Part shown: positions 34,109 to 42,454 of the stretch, one piece after another
Layout of the letters: every line of letters starts with the position of its first letter
Numbering within the stretch: the first letter of the stretch is position 1
Source of the DNA: an uncultured Christensenellaceae bacterium
GTDB taxonomy: Bacteria > Bacillota > Clostridia > Christensenellales > Aristaeellaceae
Length of the DNA stretch: 52,942 nucleotides
Direction: 5' to 3'
Assembly: GCA_905234985.1 (NCBI GenBank)
Contig: CAJOJQ010000026.1
Location: forward strand, 1-52,942
The notes under the pieces: model-generated
What the model saw: only the letters and a program-made list of their open reading frames with translations
Told to the model about the DNA's origin: nothing
Database searches by the model: none
Translations under genes and position numbers: made by a program

Positions 34109-35011
34109 ATGTATTACTGCGGCTGGGACGGGGGCGGCACCAAAACGGAGGTCTGCATCCTGCATGAAAACGGGGAAACAGTTTCGCGGTCCTTCGGGCC
34201 GCTGAATGTGAACGGCGCTTCCCGGGAAACGGTGGAAAAAACGGTGCGGGACGCAGTGGAATCTATGCGTTCCCAGCGGGAAGGACTGGAAGGCTGCGCC
34301 ATGCTGGTGATCGGCATGGCGGGGGTCAGCAATCGGGACGCCGCCCAAATGATGGAGCAAATGGTGCGGGAAGCCGGGTACGCGGGACCGCTGCGCTTGG
34401 TGGGCGATCAGGAAATCGCCCTGGCAGGCGCCATCCAGGGGCACGGCGCGGTACTCATTGCCGGGACGGGAGCCATTTGCTATGGCCGCGACCGGGACGG
34501 AAACAGCTTCCGCGTGGGCGGATGGGGACACCTCATCGACGACGGCGGCAGCGGCTACGCCATTGGCCGGGATATCCTGATGGCGGCGGTCCGGGCGGAG
34601 GATGGCAGGGGAAAGGAAACCTGCCTAAAGCAAGCGGTTTTTGAGGCCCTGAACCTTCAGGATATCCGCGGCGTGATCACCTGGCTGTACGCCCCCGGCA
34701 CGGGCAAAAAGGAAATCGCTTCCCTGGCCCCCTTGCTGCTGCCCGCTTTGGAAGCGGGGGACGAAGCGGCTATGGCGATTGCAGAGAAAGCGGCAAATGA
34801 CCTTTCCGAGCTGGCGCTTGCGGGCTGGCGGAAAACCGGCATGGAGGACGGCGAAATCGCCATGACGGGCAGCATCTTGAACCGGTACGCCCCCATCCGC
34901 GCCCTGACGGAGGAACGCATCCGCGCCGCGCTGCCGAAGGTAAGCGTCATCTCGCCCCGTTTTTCTCCAGCCCGTGGAGCGGCGATGATGGCAAAAGAAG
35001 CAATTTTATGA
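34109..35011 (+). CDS. BadF/BadG/BcrA/BcrD family ATPase, N-acetylglucosamine kinase-like
   Basis: A 300-residue ASKHA-fold protein. WDGGGTKTE at the start is the phosphate-1 loop, VGDQEIALAGA the phosphate-2 region, and LIAGTGAICYG the adenosine-proximal motif; GWGHLIDDGGSGYAIGRD is typical of GlcNAc-kinase-like members. It probably phosphorylates an imported sugar or amino sugar in the cytoplasm. The related activator ATPases of dehydratases carry cluster cysteines that are absent here. The ATG at 34109 has ATAGGAGAT upstream. It lies 72 bases after the UgpC gene and could be co-transcribed. Confidence 0.85.
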   Translation: MYYCGWDGGGTKTEVCILHENGETVSRSFGPLNVNGASRETVEKTVRDAVESMRSQREGLEGCAMLVIGMAGVSNRDAAQMMEQMVREAGYAGPLRLVGDQEIALAGAIQGHGAVLIAGTGAICYGRDRDGNSFRVGGWGHLIDDGGSGYAIGRDILMAAVRAEDGRGKETCLKQAVFEALNLQDIRGVITWLYAPGTGKKEIASLAPLLLPALEAGDEAAMAIAEKAANDLSELALAGWRKTGMEDGEIAMTGSILNRYAPIRALTEERIRAALPKVSVISPRFSPARGAAMMAKEAIL

Positions 35012-35105
35012 ACTGGTTGCAAATTCGCCGGAAAACTGGCTTGCTTTTTGTCGAACGGTGGCTTATCATGGTAAAGTATACCCATACCGGAAGCGAGGTT
35101 TTTTC

Positions 35106-36494
35106 ATGAGCAAGACGCAGCGGGATTTCACCCAGGGCCCCATTGCCAAGGGCATGGTCGCCTTTTCCATGCCGTTTCTGCTGTCCAACATCCTGCAGGC
35201 GCTGTACGGCGCGGTGGATATGCTGGTGGTGGGCAATTATTCCGACCCTGACCCCATGATCAGCGTGCAGATTTTGTCCGGCGTGAACATTGGCAGCCAG
35301 ATCACCCATCTGGTGGCCATGATGGTCAGCGGCCTGACGGTGTCCGGCACGGTGATGGTGGGCCAGTACATCGGCGCGCGCAAACAGAAGGACGCTTCCG
35401 AAACCGTGGGCACCATGTTCGCCTTAATGACCATCGTGGGTTTGGTGCTTATGGCGGTGATGATGCTGTTTTCCGACGCCATCCTGCATCTGCTGGAAAC
35501 GCCGCCGGAATCCTTCGCTCACGCCAAAGAATATTTGATGATCTGTTTGAGCGGCACCCTGTTCATTTTCGGCTATAACGCCGTTTCCTCCATCCAGCGC
35601 GGCCTGGGGGATTCCATCCACCCGCTGATTTTCGTGGGCGTGGCGTGCCTGGTAAACGTAGTGCTTGACCTATGGCTGGTCAAGGGCATGGGCATGGGCG
35701 CGGCGGGGGCTGCCTGGGCCACCGTGATCGCCCAGGCGGTCAGCCTGATCCTGGCCGCCCTGTACCTGAGCAAGAGCAAATTTATTTTCGATTTTAAGCT
35801 GCGCTCCTTCCGCATCCAGAAAGAAAAAATGAAGCTGATGGTGAAGTTAGGCATCCCGTCTTCGGTGCAGAGCATCATCGTGAACATTTCCTTCCTGGTG
35901 ATGACCGCCCTGGTCAACGGCATCGGCGGGGCTACGGCTTCCGCCGCCGTGGGCGTGGTGGGAAAGTTCAATTCCTTCGCCATCCTGCCCGCCGTGGCCA
36001 TGAGTTCCTCCGTCAGCGCCTTTGCCGCCCAGAATATCGGCGCGGGGCTGCATGACCGGGCCAAAAAGAGCCTGACCGTGGGCACCATCATCGCCATGAC
36101 GATTTCCGCCGCTGTGTTCGCGGCGGTGCAGCTGTTCCCCGAACCGATCATCGGCGTTTTCAACCCGGATCAGGAATTGATCAGGGCGGGCGTGGAATAT
36201 ATGCGCACGTTCAGCTTTGATTATTTGCTGGTGCCCATCCAGTTCTGCATGAACGGCCTGATCATGGGCGCGGGGCACACCAAATTCACCCTGCTCTCTT
36301 CCGCCATGTCTTCCCTGCTTCTGCGCATCCCGGTTGCCATCCTGTTCGGCTCCGCCCTGGGTTGGGGCCTCATGGGCGTGGGCCTTGCCGCTCCCGCCGC
36401 CACCCTGGCGAGCGTGATCCTGACTGGCTGGTTCGTGTTCTCCGGCCGCTGGAAGCGGGACCGCACGGGCATCCGGAGGGAGAAGGAAGGCTGA
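35106..36494 (+). CDS. MATE family efflux transporter
   Basis: A 462-residue exporter with twelve predicted membrane segments in two halves, using a sodium or proton gradient to expel drugs or metabolites. GPIAKGMVAFSMPFLLSNILQALYGAVDMLVVG is the typical MATE opening (first segment), and the second half begins near LGIPSSVQSIIVNIS. The ATG at 35106 follows AAGCGAGG. The gene stands alone, ended by the bidirectional terminator at 36504-36557. Substrates are unknown. Confidence 0.9.
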   Translation: MSKTQRDFTQGPIAKGMVAFSMPFLLSNILQALYGAVDMLVVGNYSDPDPMISVQILSGVNIGSQITHLVAMMVSGLTVSGTVMVGQYIGARKQKDASETVGTMFALMTIVGLVLMAVMMLFSDAILHLLETPPESFAHAKEYLMICLSGTLFIFGYNAVSSIQRGLGDSIHPLIFVGVACLVNVVLDLWLVKGMGMGAAGAAWATVIAQAVSLILAALYLSKSKFIFDFKLRSFRIQKEKMKLMVKLGIPSSVQSIIVNISFLVMTALVNGIGGATASAAVGVVGKFNSFAILPAVAMSSSVSAFAAQNIGAGLHDRAKKSLTVGTIIAMTISAAVFAAVQLFPEPIIGVFNPDQELIRAGVEYMRTFSFDYLLVPIQFCMNGLIMGAGHTKFTLLSSAMSSLLLRIPVAILFGSALGWGLMGVGLAAPAATLASVILTGWFVFSGRWKRDRTGIRREKEG

Positions 36495-36503
36495 TATATA
36501 ACA

Positions 36504-36557
36504 ACTGACGCATATAAAAAACGCATCCGGAGGGATGCGTTTTTTATATGCGTCAGT
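36504..36557. terminator. Bidirectional terminator shared by MATE and ftsK
   Basis: A perfect 25-base inverted repeat (36504-36528 and 36533-36557) with a GGAG loop. Runs of A and T inside the arms give a U tract in both directions. The right arm overlaps the stop codon of the minus-strand ftsK gene. Confidence 0.92.
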
Positions 36558-38352
36558 CGTCCCGTGTCATTTCGGCGTACTGTTCCCGCGTGATCAGGGT
36601 TTTCCGGGGCTTGCTGCCCTCGGACTGGCTGATGATGCTGCGCTTTTCCATTTCGTCGATCAGCCGTCCCGCTCGGGCGTAGCCCACCCGCAGGCGGCGC
36701 TGGAGCATGCTGGTGGAGGTCTGTCCGTCCTCCACGGCCATTTCGATGGCCTGCTGCAAAAGCTCCTGGAAGCTGCCTTCGCCGCCGCCAGCGCCGGGAT
36801 CGTCGTCCCGGCCGGTGATCTCGTCGGCGGCGCGCTCGGTACCGGTGCTTTCCAAATGCTCAACGATATTGGGGTCGAAATCCGTCTGATACCGGCTGCC
36901 GATGAATTCGGCGATGGCGTTCACTTCTTCGTCGCTGACGAAGCAGCCCTGCACGCGGGTGGGGGAAGCGCCGGTGGGTTTATAGAGCATATCGCCCTTG
37001 CCCATGAGCTTCTCCGCGCCGTTGATGTCGATGATGGTGCGGCTGTCCGTGCCGGAGGATACGGCGAAAGCGATGCGGCTGGGAATGTTGTTTTTGATCA
37101 CGCCGGTGATAACGTCTACGGAGGGGCGCTGGGTAGCCAGCACCATGTAAATGCCTGCGGCGCGGGCCAGGGCGGCCAGACGGCGGATGGATTCTTCCAC
37201 GTCCTTGCGGCAGACCTCCATGAGGTCGGCCATTTCGTCGATGATGACCACGATGTTGGGCAGCATCTTGTCTGTGCCCTGGTTGGCCTTGTTGTAGCCC
37301 GCTAAATTGCGCACGCCCTGGGCGGAAAACTTGCCGTAACGTTCCAGCATTTCCTGCACCACCCAGGAAAGGGCTCCGGCGGCCTTCTTGGGATCGGACA
37401 CCACGGGCACCAGCAGGTGGGGGATGGTATTGTATACGCTCAATTCCACCTGCTTGGGGTCAACCATAATTAAGCGCACCTGCTCCGGCGTGGTACGGTA
37501 CAGCAGGCTGCACACGATGGAATTGATGCACACGGATTTACCGCTGCCGGTAGCGCCCGCGATGAGCAAGTGGGGCATTTTGCTCAAATCGCACAGCACG
37601 GGCGAACCGGCAATGTCCTTGCCAAGGGCCACCAGCAGGGGAGAGGGATTGGCCTTCATTTCGGGGCTGTCCAGCACCTCCCGCAGGGACACGGTGCTTA
37701 CCAGCGTGTTGGGCACCTCAATGCCGATATAATTGGTGCCCTGAATGGGCGCTTCCACGCGCACGTGCTTGGTTTTCAGCTCCAGGGCCAGATTGTCCGA
37801 CGTGTTGGCGACCTTGCTCACCTTTACGCCGGGGGCGATCTGGATGGCGAAACGGGTGATGGAGGGGCCGTGCATGATCTGCTTGACCTCCGATTCCACA
37901 CCGAAGGAGCGCAGGGTGCCTTCAATGATCTGCGCCCGGCGCTCGTCCTCCTGAGCAGATCCTTCCTGGGACACATAGCGGGATTCTTTCAGCAGGCGCA
38001 GGGGCGGGGCCTCGTAGGGGATCACGTCGTCCATGCTGATTTGCTTCACCTTGGGGGCGGAGGTGCCGTCCATCCGGGCGCCGGGGGCGTCCTTCTTTTC
38101 CTGCCGGGGCGTGATGGAGATTTTTTCGCCGGTGATGGGCATGACGGGATCGGTAAATACCTGCTTGGCTTCGCCCTTTAAGGTGGTATGATCGGGCATG
38201 TCCAGCGCCGCCTTTTTCTGATTCACCTGGGCGGCCCAGGAATCGGCGGCTGCTGTTTTCGGCGTCGGCGTGGGTACGGTGGGGGCGGGTTTCGGCGTCG
38301 TCATCGGAGCGGGAACGGCGGCGGCCTTCTTGGGATCGGACACCACGGGCAC
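36553..38352 (-). CDS. ftsK: DNA translocase FtsK/SpoIIIE, C-terminal motor part (frameshifted gene)
   Basis: Motor half of a DNA pump that clears chromosome DNA from the division septum and, in sporulation, moves it into the forespore. This 599-residue frame has a Pro-rich linker (1-45), the alpha/beta motor with Walker A GATGSGKS (266-273) and Walker B in IVVIIDEMADL, and a C-terminal winged-helix gamma domain (about 525-590) with the RRLRVGYARAGRLIDEME signature. The nominal GTG start lies inside a 41-bp duplication and is not a credible natural start. Removing that block (38319-38359) joins this frame to the membrane part upstream, giving 991 residues. It is either a real mutation or an assembly error. 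Confidence 0.88.
   Translation of the reverse strand: MPVVSDPKKAAAVPAPMTTPKPAPTVPTPTPKTAAADSWAAQVNQKKAALDMPDHTTLKGEAKQVFTDPVMPITGEKISITPRQEKKDAPGARMDGTSAPKVKQISMDDVIPYEAPPLRLLKESRYVSQEGSAQEDERRAQIIEGTLRSFGVESEVKQIMHGPSITRFAIQIAPGVKVSKVANTSDNLALELKTKHVRVEAPIQGTNYIGIEVPNTLVSTVSLREVLDSPEMKANPSPLLVALGKDIAGSPVLCDLSKMPHLLIAGATGSGKSVCINSIVCSLLYRTTPEQVRLIMVDPKQVELSVYNTIPHLLVPVVSDPKKAAGALSWVVQEMLERYGKFSAQGVRNLAGYNKANQGTDKMLPNIVVIIDEMADLMEVCRKDVEESIRRLAALARAAGIYMVLATQRPSVDVITGVIKNNIPSRIAFAVSSGTDSRTIIDINGAEKLMGKGDMLYKPTGASPTRVQGCFVSDEEVNAIAEFIGSRYQTDFDPNIVEHLESTGTERAADEITGRDDDPGAGGGEGSFQELLQQAIEMAVEDGQTSTSMLQRRLRVGYARAGRLIDEMEKRSIISQSEGSKPRKTLITREQYAEMTRDD
37377..37417 (-). repeat. 41-bp direct repeat, donor copy in the FtsK motor
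   Basis: Identical over all 41 bases to 38319-38359. Here it encodes the conserved motor segment LLVPVVSDPKKAAGA in frame, so this is the original copy. Confidence 0.9.
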
Positions 38353-39569
38353 CAGCAGGCTTCCGGCACGTCCCAGGGCAAATCGTCCTCGTCGTCCAGG
38401 GCCTGTCCGGAGGGGGCGGGCCTGGGCTGAACGGGAGCGGGGGCGGCGTTTCTTTCAGACCGGCGATGTCTTCCGGCGCTTCCGGCGGGCTGTTCATTCT
38501 CGGGGGGCTGGGCCTCTTCCGCGGAAGGCTCCTGCCGGACGGTGGAAATGGGGTCTTTCAGCCGGTTCAGCAGGCCGGAAAAAACGCCGGGCTTTTCCTG
38601 CTTGGCGGGGGCGGGATTCTTTTCCACCTCAACCGGAATAGCTTCTTCCCGCCAGTCCGGTTTTTCAATGGGGGGACGCTTTTCATCCGAAGGAAAGCGC
38701 TCCTCGTACAAATCGGGCTGCACGGCATAAAAGCCCTGCTCGTCCTGCACGCGGACGGCATAGGCGGGCTGGGCGTCATAGATGGGCGCGGAGCGGTAGC
38801 GGTCCGGGGGCGTGACGGCCTCCGCCGCAGCGTCGTCCGAATAAAGGGGCGCGCTTTCCATGGGGGCGTTTTCCTGAACGGTGCCGGGCTGGTTTTCCTG
38901 CCGCTGCCGCCGCTTTTCCCGCATCCTGTCGCCAAAACCGTTCGCTGTCTGGAACAGCCTGCCGGGGCGCAAACGCAGGAAAATGCCGAGCAGGATCACG
39001 ATCAACGCCCCCGTCAGCAGGCAGGCCCCGATGCGGGTGACCGCCTGGGAAAGGGGATAGGCGATCAGCATGCCCGCCAGCCCCCCCGCGTTGGCGTACC
39101 GCTGCAAATACGCCTGATTCAGGCAGGCGGAAAAATGGGTGCCGCCGCCGTAACCGATGGCTTCCGCCTGACGGGACACGTAGTCCAGATAGGGCAGGGA
39201 AATGCCGCCCCCCTGGGGCACCCGGGCGATAATGGTATAGCCCGCCAGCACCAGCAGATACAGGGCGGTCACGATGAAAAAGTTCCGGGCGGACACTCGG
39301 TGGCGGCAGGAAATGAGCAGCTTGGCCCCGCCCCACGCAAGCAAAAAGGGCGCGCCGGGGCACAGGGGGCCGAACAGGCCCAGTTGCAGCCAATAGAGCT
39401 GCTGGAGTACGTAGCTCTCCTGCATGTCGATCAGGGCCACGGTAAAGGCCAGGCCTAAGGTGAGCATGGTCATGCCAAGAGTGATGCGCAAAGCCGCCCC
39501 CCGGCCTGTGGTGGCGATGGGGGCGGGCTGGTTTTGCGTTTGTTTGTTTCTTGCGGCGGTCGCGCTCAT
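38301..39569 (-). CDS. ftsK: DNA translocase FtsK/SpoIIIE, N-terminal membrane part (frameshifted gene)
   Basis: Membrane half of the same DNA translocase. The first 215 residues contain about four hydrophobic segments that anchor FtsK at the septum, followed by a charged and Pro-rich linker. The frame reads through the 41-bp duplication at 38319-38359 and then runs into the nonsense tail CWCPWCPIPRR before a stop at 38301. With the duplication removed, WDVPEA continues directly into AVPAPMTT of the motor part. As given, this product would be a membrane protein without a motor. Confidence 0.82.
   Translation of the reverse strand: MSATAARNKQTQNQPAPIATTGRGAALRITLGMTMLTLGLAFTVALIDMQESYVLQQLYWLQLGLFGPLCPGAPFLLAWGGAKLLISCRHRVSARNFFIVTALYLLVLAGYTIIARVPQGGGISLPYLDYVSRQAEAIGYGGGTHFSACLNQAYLQRYANAGGLAGMLIAYPLSQAVTRIGACLLTGALIVILLGIFLRLRPGRLFQTANGFGDRMREKRRQRQENQPGTVQENAPMESAPLYSDDAAAEAVTPPDRYRSAPIYDAQPAYAVRVQDEQGFYAVQPDLYEERFPSDEKRPPIEKPDWREEAIPVEVEKNPAPAKQEKPGVFSGLLNRLKDPISTVRQEPSAEEAQPPENEQPAGSAGRHRRSERNAAPAPVQPRPAPSGQALDDEDDLPWDVPEACWCPWCPIPRRPPPFPLR
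38319..38359 (-). repeat. 41-bp direct repeat, inserted copy in the FtsK linker
   Basis: Exact copy of 37377-37417, in the same orientation and about 940 bases away. Its length is two more than a multiple of three, which is the shift between the two ftsK frames; cutting it out restores a continuous frame. Confidence 0.9.
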
Positions 39570-39598
39570 GGTTCAGTTTTCTCCAAACAATTGATTTT

Positions 39599-40900
39599 TC
39601 AGGATATATCTTGGGCGTATTTAATATACTGCACGATGCCGTCCTGATCGGCGTACAAGGTGAATGTGAAGGCAATGCTGCCGTCCTCAAAGCGGTAAAC
39701 GGACGCCGTGCCGGTGCAGACCAGATACATTTCCGCCGCAGCTTCGTCCAGGGTGATCCGGGCGGCGGGTTCCCGCCCCAAAAAGCGCTCGGCGTCGCTC
39801 AGGGCGGTTTTTCCGGTTTGAATCTCCATCAGGTATGCCCGGCTGGTCAGCAGGCCGTAAACCGTATCCCCGCCGTCCGTCAGGAAAAGCGTGCCGCGAA
39901 GCTGTGCGTCCTCCACCTCGTAAGCCTCGCCGCCCGGATAGTAGTACGGATCGACGGTGGAACGGAACAGAACGTGCAGGATGAAATCCATGCCTCTGGG
40001 CAGCTTGCCGGGAAACCAGGCATGACCGTTGTAAATCTCGCGCAGCATCCCCCAGAAAAATTCTGAATCGCTGACTGTGGGGAGTTCGGCGCGAACCATG
40101 CGCCACTCTGAAATCTGTGCCGCGACGCCATCGGGGGAAAGATCCAGCCAGTCGGCCAGCTCCCCGTAGTTGAACGACACGGCTCCCGAATACCCGGACA
40201 GGAAGGACAATTGGCTGTTTTCGTATACGAAGGTGATGTTGTCCTGGCCGTCCAGGAAGAACCGGTCGTAAGGGACGGGGAACAATTGATTGTTTTCCAG
40301 ATAGGTGGACAGGTCGGGTTCGATTTCATCCTCAATGGTTTTTTCGATAAACGCCTTAGCGCCCTCGGGATCTGTAAACAACTGATCGAAGGAAACCAGA
40401 TCGCCGGTTGCCAGATCGAAGGTGAGCGGATAGTAGATTTGGGAAGGACGGCCGGACAGCATCTTTCCGTGAACGCTGAACAGCAGGGAGATATACCGTC
40501 CGGTGGAAACTTTCCCAACCCCTTCGTACCAATCCCAGTTCATGCCGATGGAGCAGTCCATCTGCAATCCCGTTTCGTAGGGCTGGAACGTGGATAAAAG
40601 CTCTTCGTATTCCCCGATATGGCATGTTTCCAGGATCGTATGGTTGATTTTATCCACGATGGTGGAAACGTAGCTTTCCATGGTTTCAGGATCAATGGCG
40701 TAAAAGAGGGGATACGCCACATAACTTCCGCCCGTTTCATACGCTTCATCATTGCTCGTAACATAATCGTAAGCAAGGTTGGGGAAAGATACGGAATCCT
40801 CGACTGTTCCTGTACCTTCCGCCCCGGCGGCAAGCGGCAGGGCGGACAGCAAAATAACGGTCAGCGCCAGCCAGACCATGGCTTTCTTCAAGTGTTTCAT
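39599..40900 (-). CDS. Secreted DUF3298-type protein
   Basis: A 433-residue exported protein with a signal peptide (about 1-27, MKHLKKAMVWLALTVILLSA). The central region YYPLTFDLATGDLVSFDQLF, then FIEKTIEDEI and VPYDRFFLDGQDNITFVYE, resembles DUF3298, the extracytoplasmic domain also found in RsiV anti-sigma proteins. No cytoplasmic anti-sigma part or membrane anchor is present, so an RsiV role is unlikely. The last 130 residues are of unknown type. It is transcribed from a promoter inside the end of dpaB and lies 29 bases from the ftsK start, so ftsK may be co-transcribed. Confidence 0.68.
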   Translation of the reverse strand: MKHLKKAMVWLALTVILLSALPLAAGAEGTGTVEDSVSFPNLAYDYVTSNDEAYETGGSYVAYPLFYAIDPETMESYVSTIVDKINHTILETCHIGEYEELLSTFQPYETGLQMDCSIGMNWDWYEGVGKVSTGRYISLLFSVHGKMLSGRPSQIYYPLTFDLATGDLVSFDQLFTDPEGAKAFIEKTIEDEIEPDLSTYLENNQLFPVPYDRFFLDGQDNITFVYENSQLSFLSGYSGAVSFNYGELADWLDLSPDGVAAQISEWRMVRAELPTVSDSEFFWGMLREIYNGHAWFPGKLPRGMDFILHVLFRSTVDPYYYPGGEAYEVEDAQLRGTLFLTDGGDTVYGLLTSRAYLMEIQTGKTALSDAERFLGREPAARITLDEAAAEMYLVCTGTASVYRFEDGSIAFTFTLYADQDGIVQYIKYAQDIS

Positions 40901-40920
40901 GGCAATACCTCCACATATAT

Positions 40921-40949
40921 AGTATACCCTATTATCCGCCGTTTTTCAA
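40921..40949 (-). promoter_or_regulatory. Promoter of the DUF3298 gene, inside dpaB
   Basis: On the minus strand TTGAAA (40949-40944) and TATACT (40926-40921) are 17 bases apart. The -35 lies within the last codons of dpaB. Confidence 0.65.
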
Positions 40950-41525
40950 GGGGGCCAGCAGGATGGGCTGCGTTTGCGCGCCAGCCAGGGCGGCGGCTAA
41001 GGCTTCGGGGATTTTGGTAAAATCCGCCACCACGCTGCGGGGCTTGCCCGTCGGATCATCCTGACGGAAGGGCACTATATATACGTTTCGCATGGCCAAA
41101 ATCTTCCCGATATTTTCCGCCGCCGTGGAAAGACCGTCGTTGGTGGAGGGGGCCACCAGTACCGGGCGACTGTTGCGCAGGTGGGATTTGGCCCCCAGCA
41201 GCGCCGGGGTATCGAAAATCCCGTGGGCCATTTTGCCCATGCTGGCCCCGGTCATGGGGGCGATCACGTAGGCGTCCAACAGCTTTTTGGGGCCGATGGG
41301 TTCCACCTCCGGCAGGGTGGAAAGAGGGTGCTTCCCGGTCAGTTCCTCCAGGGTCTGCCACACCTTTTCACTGCTGAAAAAGCGGGTGTCCTCCTTCGCG
41401 GACCGTTCGGACAGAATGGGCGTGACCTCGTACCCCTGACGCACCAAATTTTCGATCACCGAAAACACTTGCTTAAATGTGCAGAAGCTGCCCGTCAGGG
41501 CAAAGCCGACCCTGGTTTTGCTCAT
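40932..41525 (-). CDS. dpaB: Dipicolinate synthase subunit B
   Basis: With DpaA it makes dipicolinic acid, the calcium chelator of the spore core, in the mother cell. The 197-residue flavoprotein-like subunit shows GFALTGSFCTF at the start, IGPKKLLDAYVIAPMTGASMGKMA, and the late VLVAPSTNDGLSTAAENIG, all typical of SpoVFB. The ATG at 41525 overlaps the dpaA stop (ATGA), so the subunits are translationally coupled. A longer in-frame upstream extension lies wholly within dpaA and is rejected. Confidence 0.95.
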   Translation of the reverse strand: MSKTRVGFALTGSFCTFKQVFSVIENLVRQGYEVTPILSERSAKEDTRFFSSEKVWQTLEELTGKHPLSTLPEVEPIGPKKLLDAYVIAPMTGASMGKMAHGIFDTPALLGAKSHLRNSRPVLVAPSTNDGLSTAAENIGKILAMRNVYIVPFRQDDPTGKPRSVVADFTKIPEALAAALAGAQTQPILLAPLKNGG

Positions 41526-42262
41526 GCCGATCCCTCCCGTTCCATATAGTTGAGTAACGTTTCCGCCGCCGACAGGGGGCAGTATCGGCCCGGCAGGCCG
41601 CTTTCCAGGAATGCCCGAAGGCCCAGCGCCTCCGCCGCGTCCATGTCGACGCCGTAGGGGGCGCTTGCCAAGTCGATCAAAACGCATTGGGGCCTGACGT
41701 GCCGCAGTTCTTCTTCTCCCAGTACGGGGGCGGGCACGGTATTGAACACCGCGTCCATCCGGGGCAGCACAGCGGGGATTTCCCCGATGGATACGCTGTT
41801 TTCGCCGGCCTCCTGCCTGCTTTCTTCCCGCCGGGCCGCCACCGTCACCGCGGCCCCCATGGACCAAAGCAGCCGGGTCAGGGCCTTTCCGATGCGGCCA
41901 TAGCCGATCACTAAGCATTTGGCCCCCCGCAGCGCCCGGTTCATCCGAGCCACAGCGGTGAAAAGCGCTCCTTCGGCGGTGAGAGCCGCGTTTTCCTGGG
42001 TATAGATTTCGTCTTTCAATACCCGCAGCAGCTTCCAGCCCCGCTTTTCCGCCAGTTTGTCAAAGGCCGCGTCGGTCAGGCCGCATACGATTTTCTGTTC
42101 CCTGGGCAGTTGATCGGCCATTTCTTCCGACAAATAGGATATTGGCAGCGGCAGCACCGCCATGTCCCAGGGGCCGTGATCCGGCGTAGCATGGCCCCGC
42201 GTAGGGCATAGCTCTGCCAAATACTTTTCTCTGGCCCCGTTTCCGCAGATCAGGATGCGCAT
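41522..42262 (-). CDS. dpaA: Dipicolinate synthase subunit A
   Basis: NAD(P)-type dehydrogenase subunit of dipicolinate synthase (SpoVFA), 246 residues and somewhat shorter than the roughly 297 of Bacillus, mainly in its N-terminal half. The Rossmann motif GYGRIG is at 120-125, preceded by the DEIYTQENAALTAEGAL stretch that marks DpaA. GGAGG lies just upstream of the ATG. A sigma-K-like promoter is 27-54 bases upstream. Expression is expected late in the mother cell. Confidence 0.93.
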   Translation of the reverse strand: MRILICGNGAREKYLAELCPTRGHATPDHGPWDMAVLPLPISYLSEEMADQLPREQKIVCGLTDAAFDKLAEKRGWKLLRVLKDEIYTQENAALTAEGALFTAVARMNRALRGAKCLVIGYGRIGKALTRLLWSMGAAVTVAARREESRQEAGENSVSIGEIPAVLPRMDAVFNTVPAPVLGEEELRHVRPQCVLIDLASAPYGVDMDAAEALGLRAFLESGLPGRYCPLSAAETLLNYMEREGSA

Positions 42263-42288
42263 ATCATCCCTCCTTTTTCTTGCTGCTG

Positions 42289-42316
42289 TATCCTATGAAA
42301 ACAAAAATCTCTCCGT
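42289..42316 (-). promoter_or_regulatory. Sigma-K-like promoter of dpaAB
   Basis: On the minus strand AC (42316-42315), a 17-base spacer, and CATAGGATA (42297-42289) match the sigma-K consensus AC-16/17-CATAnnnTA. In Bacillus subtilis spoVF is transcribed by sigma-K, so the match is meaningful. Confidence 0.6.
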
Positions 42317-42330
42317 GCTGAAAAAAAGAG

Positions 42331-42359
42331 TGGAAAAAAGGAGAAAATTCCTGTATAAT
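42331..42359 (+). promoter_or_regulatory. Sigma-A promoter of the binding protein-galK operon
   Basis: TGGAAA (42331-42336) and a perfect TATAAT (42354-42359) are 17 bases apart. It is back to back with the sigma-K-like promoter of dpaAB. The leader to the start codon is about 90 bases. Confidence 0.7.
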
Positions 42360-42370
42360 AACAAAAAAAC

Positions 42371-42437
42371 GAGGCGACCGGCGCAAAGCGCGGTCGGCCG
42401 TCTCGCCGCTTCCGAATGGAAAAGCGGCGAGCGTTTT
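42371..42437 (+). promoter_or_regulatory. Structured leader, possible attenuator
   Basis: A first hairpin at about 42374-42396 (GACC-GCGC around AAA) is followed by a perfect ten-base stem, CTCGCCGCTT (42402-42411) with 42422-42431, and TTTT at 42434-42437, immediately before the ribosome site. This resembles an intrinsic terminator in the leader; no known riboswitch fold was recognised. Confidence 0.5.
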
Positions 42438-42454
42438 CTAAGGGAGGACGGAAC

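Noticed and set aside
35041..35069. Promoter TTGCTT-17-TATCAT before the MATE gene
   Set aside because: Spacing is right but the boxes are weak, and other registers score equally.
39599..40900. RsiV-type anti-sigma factor for the DUF3298 protein
   Set aside because: The protein has a cleavable signal peptide and no cytoplasmic anti-sigma domain, and no sigma factor gene is nearby.
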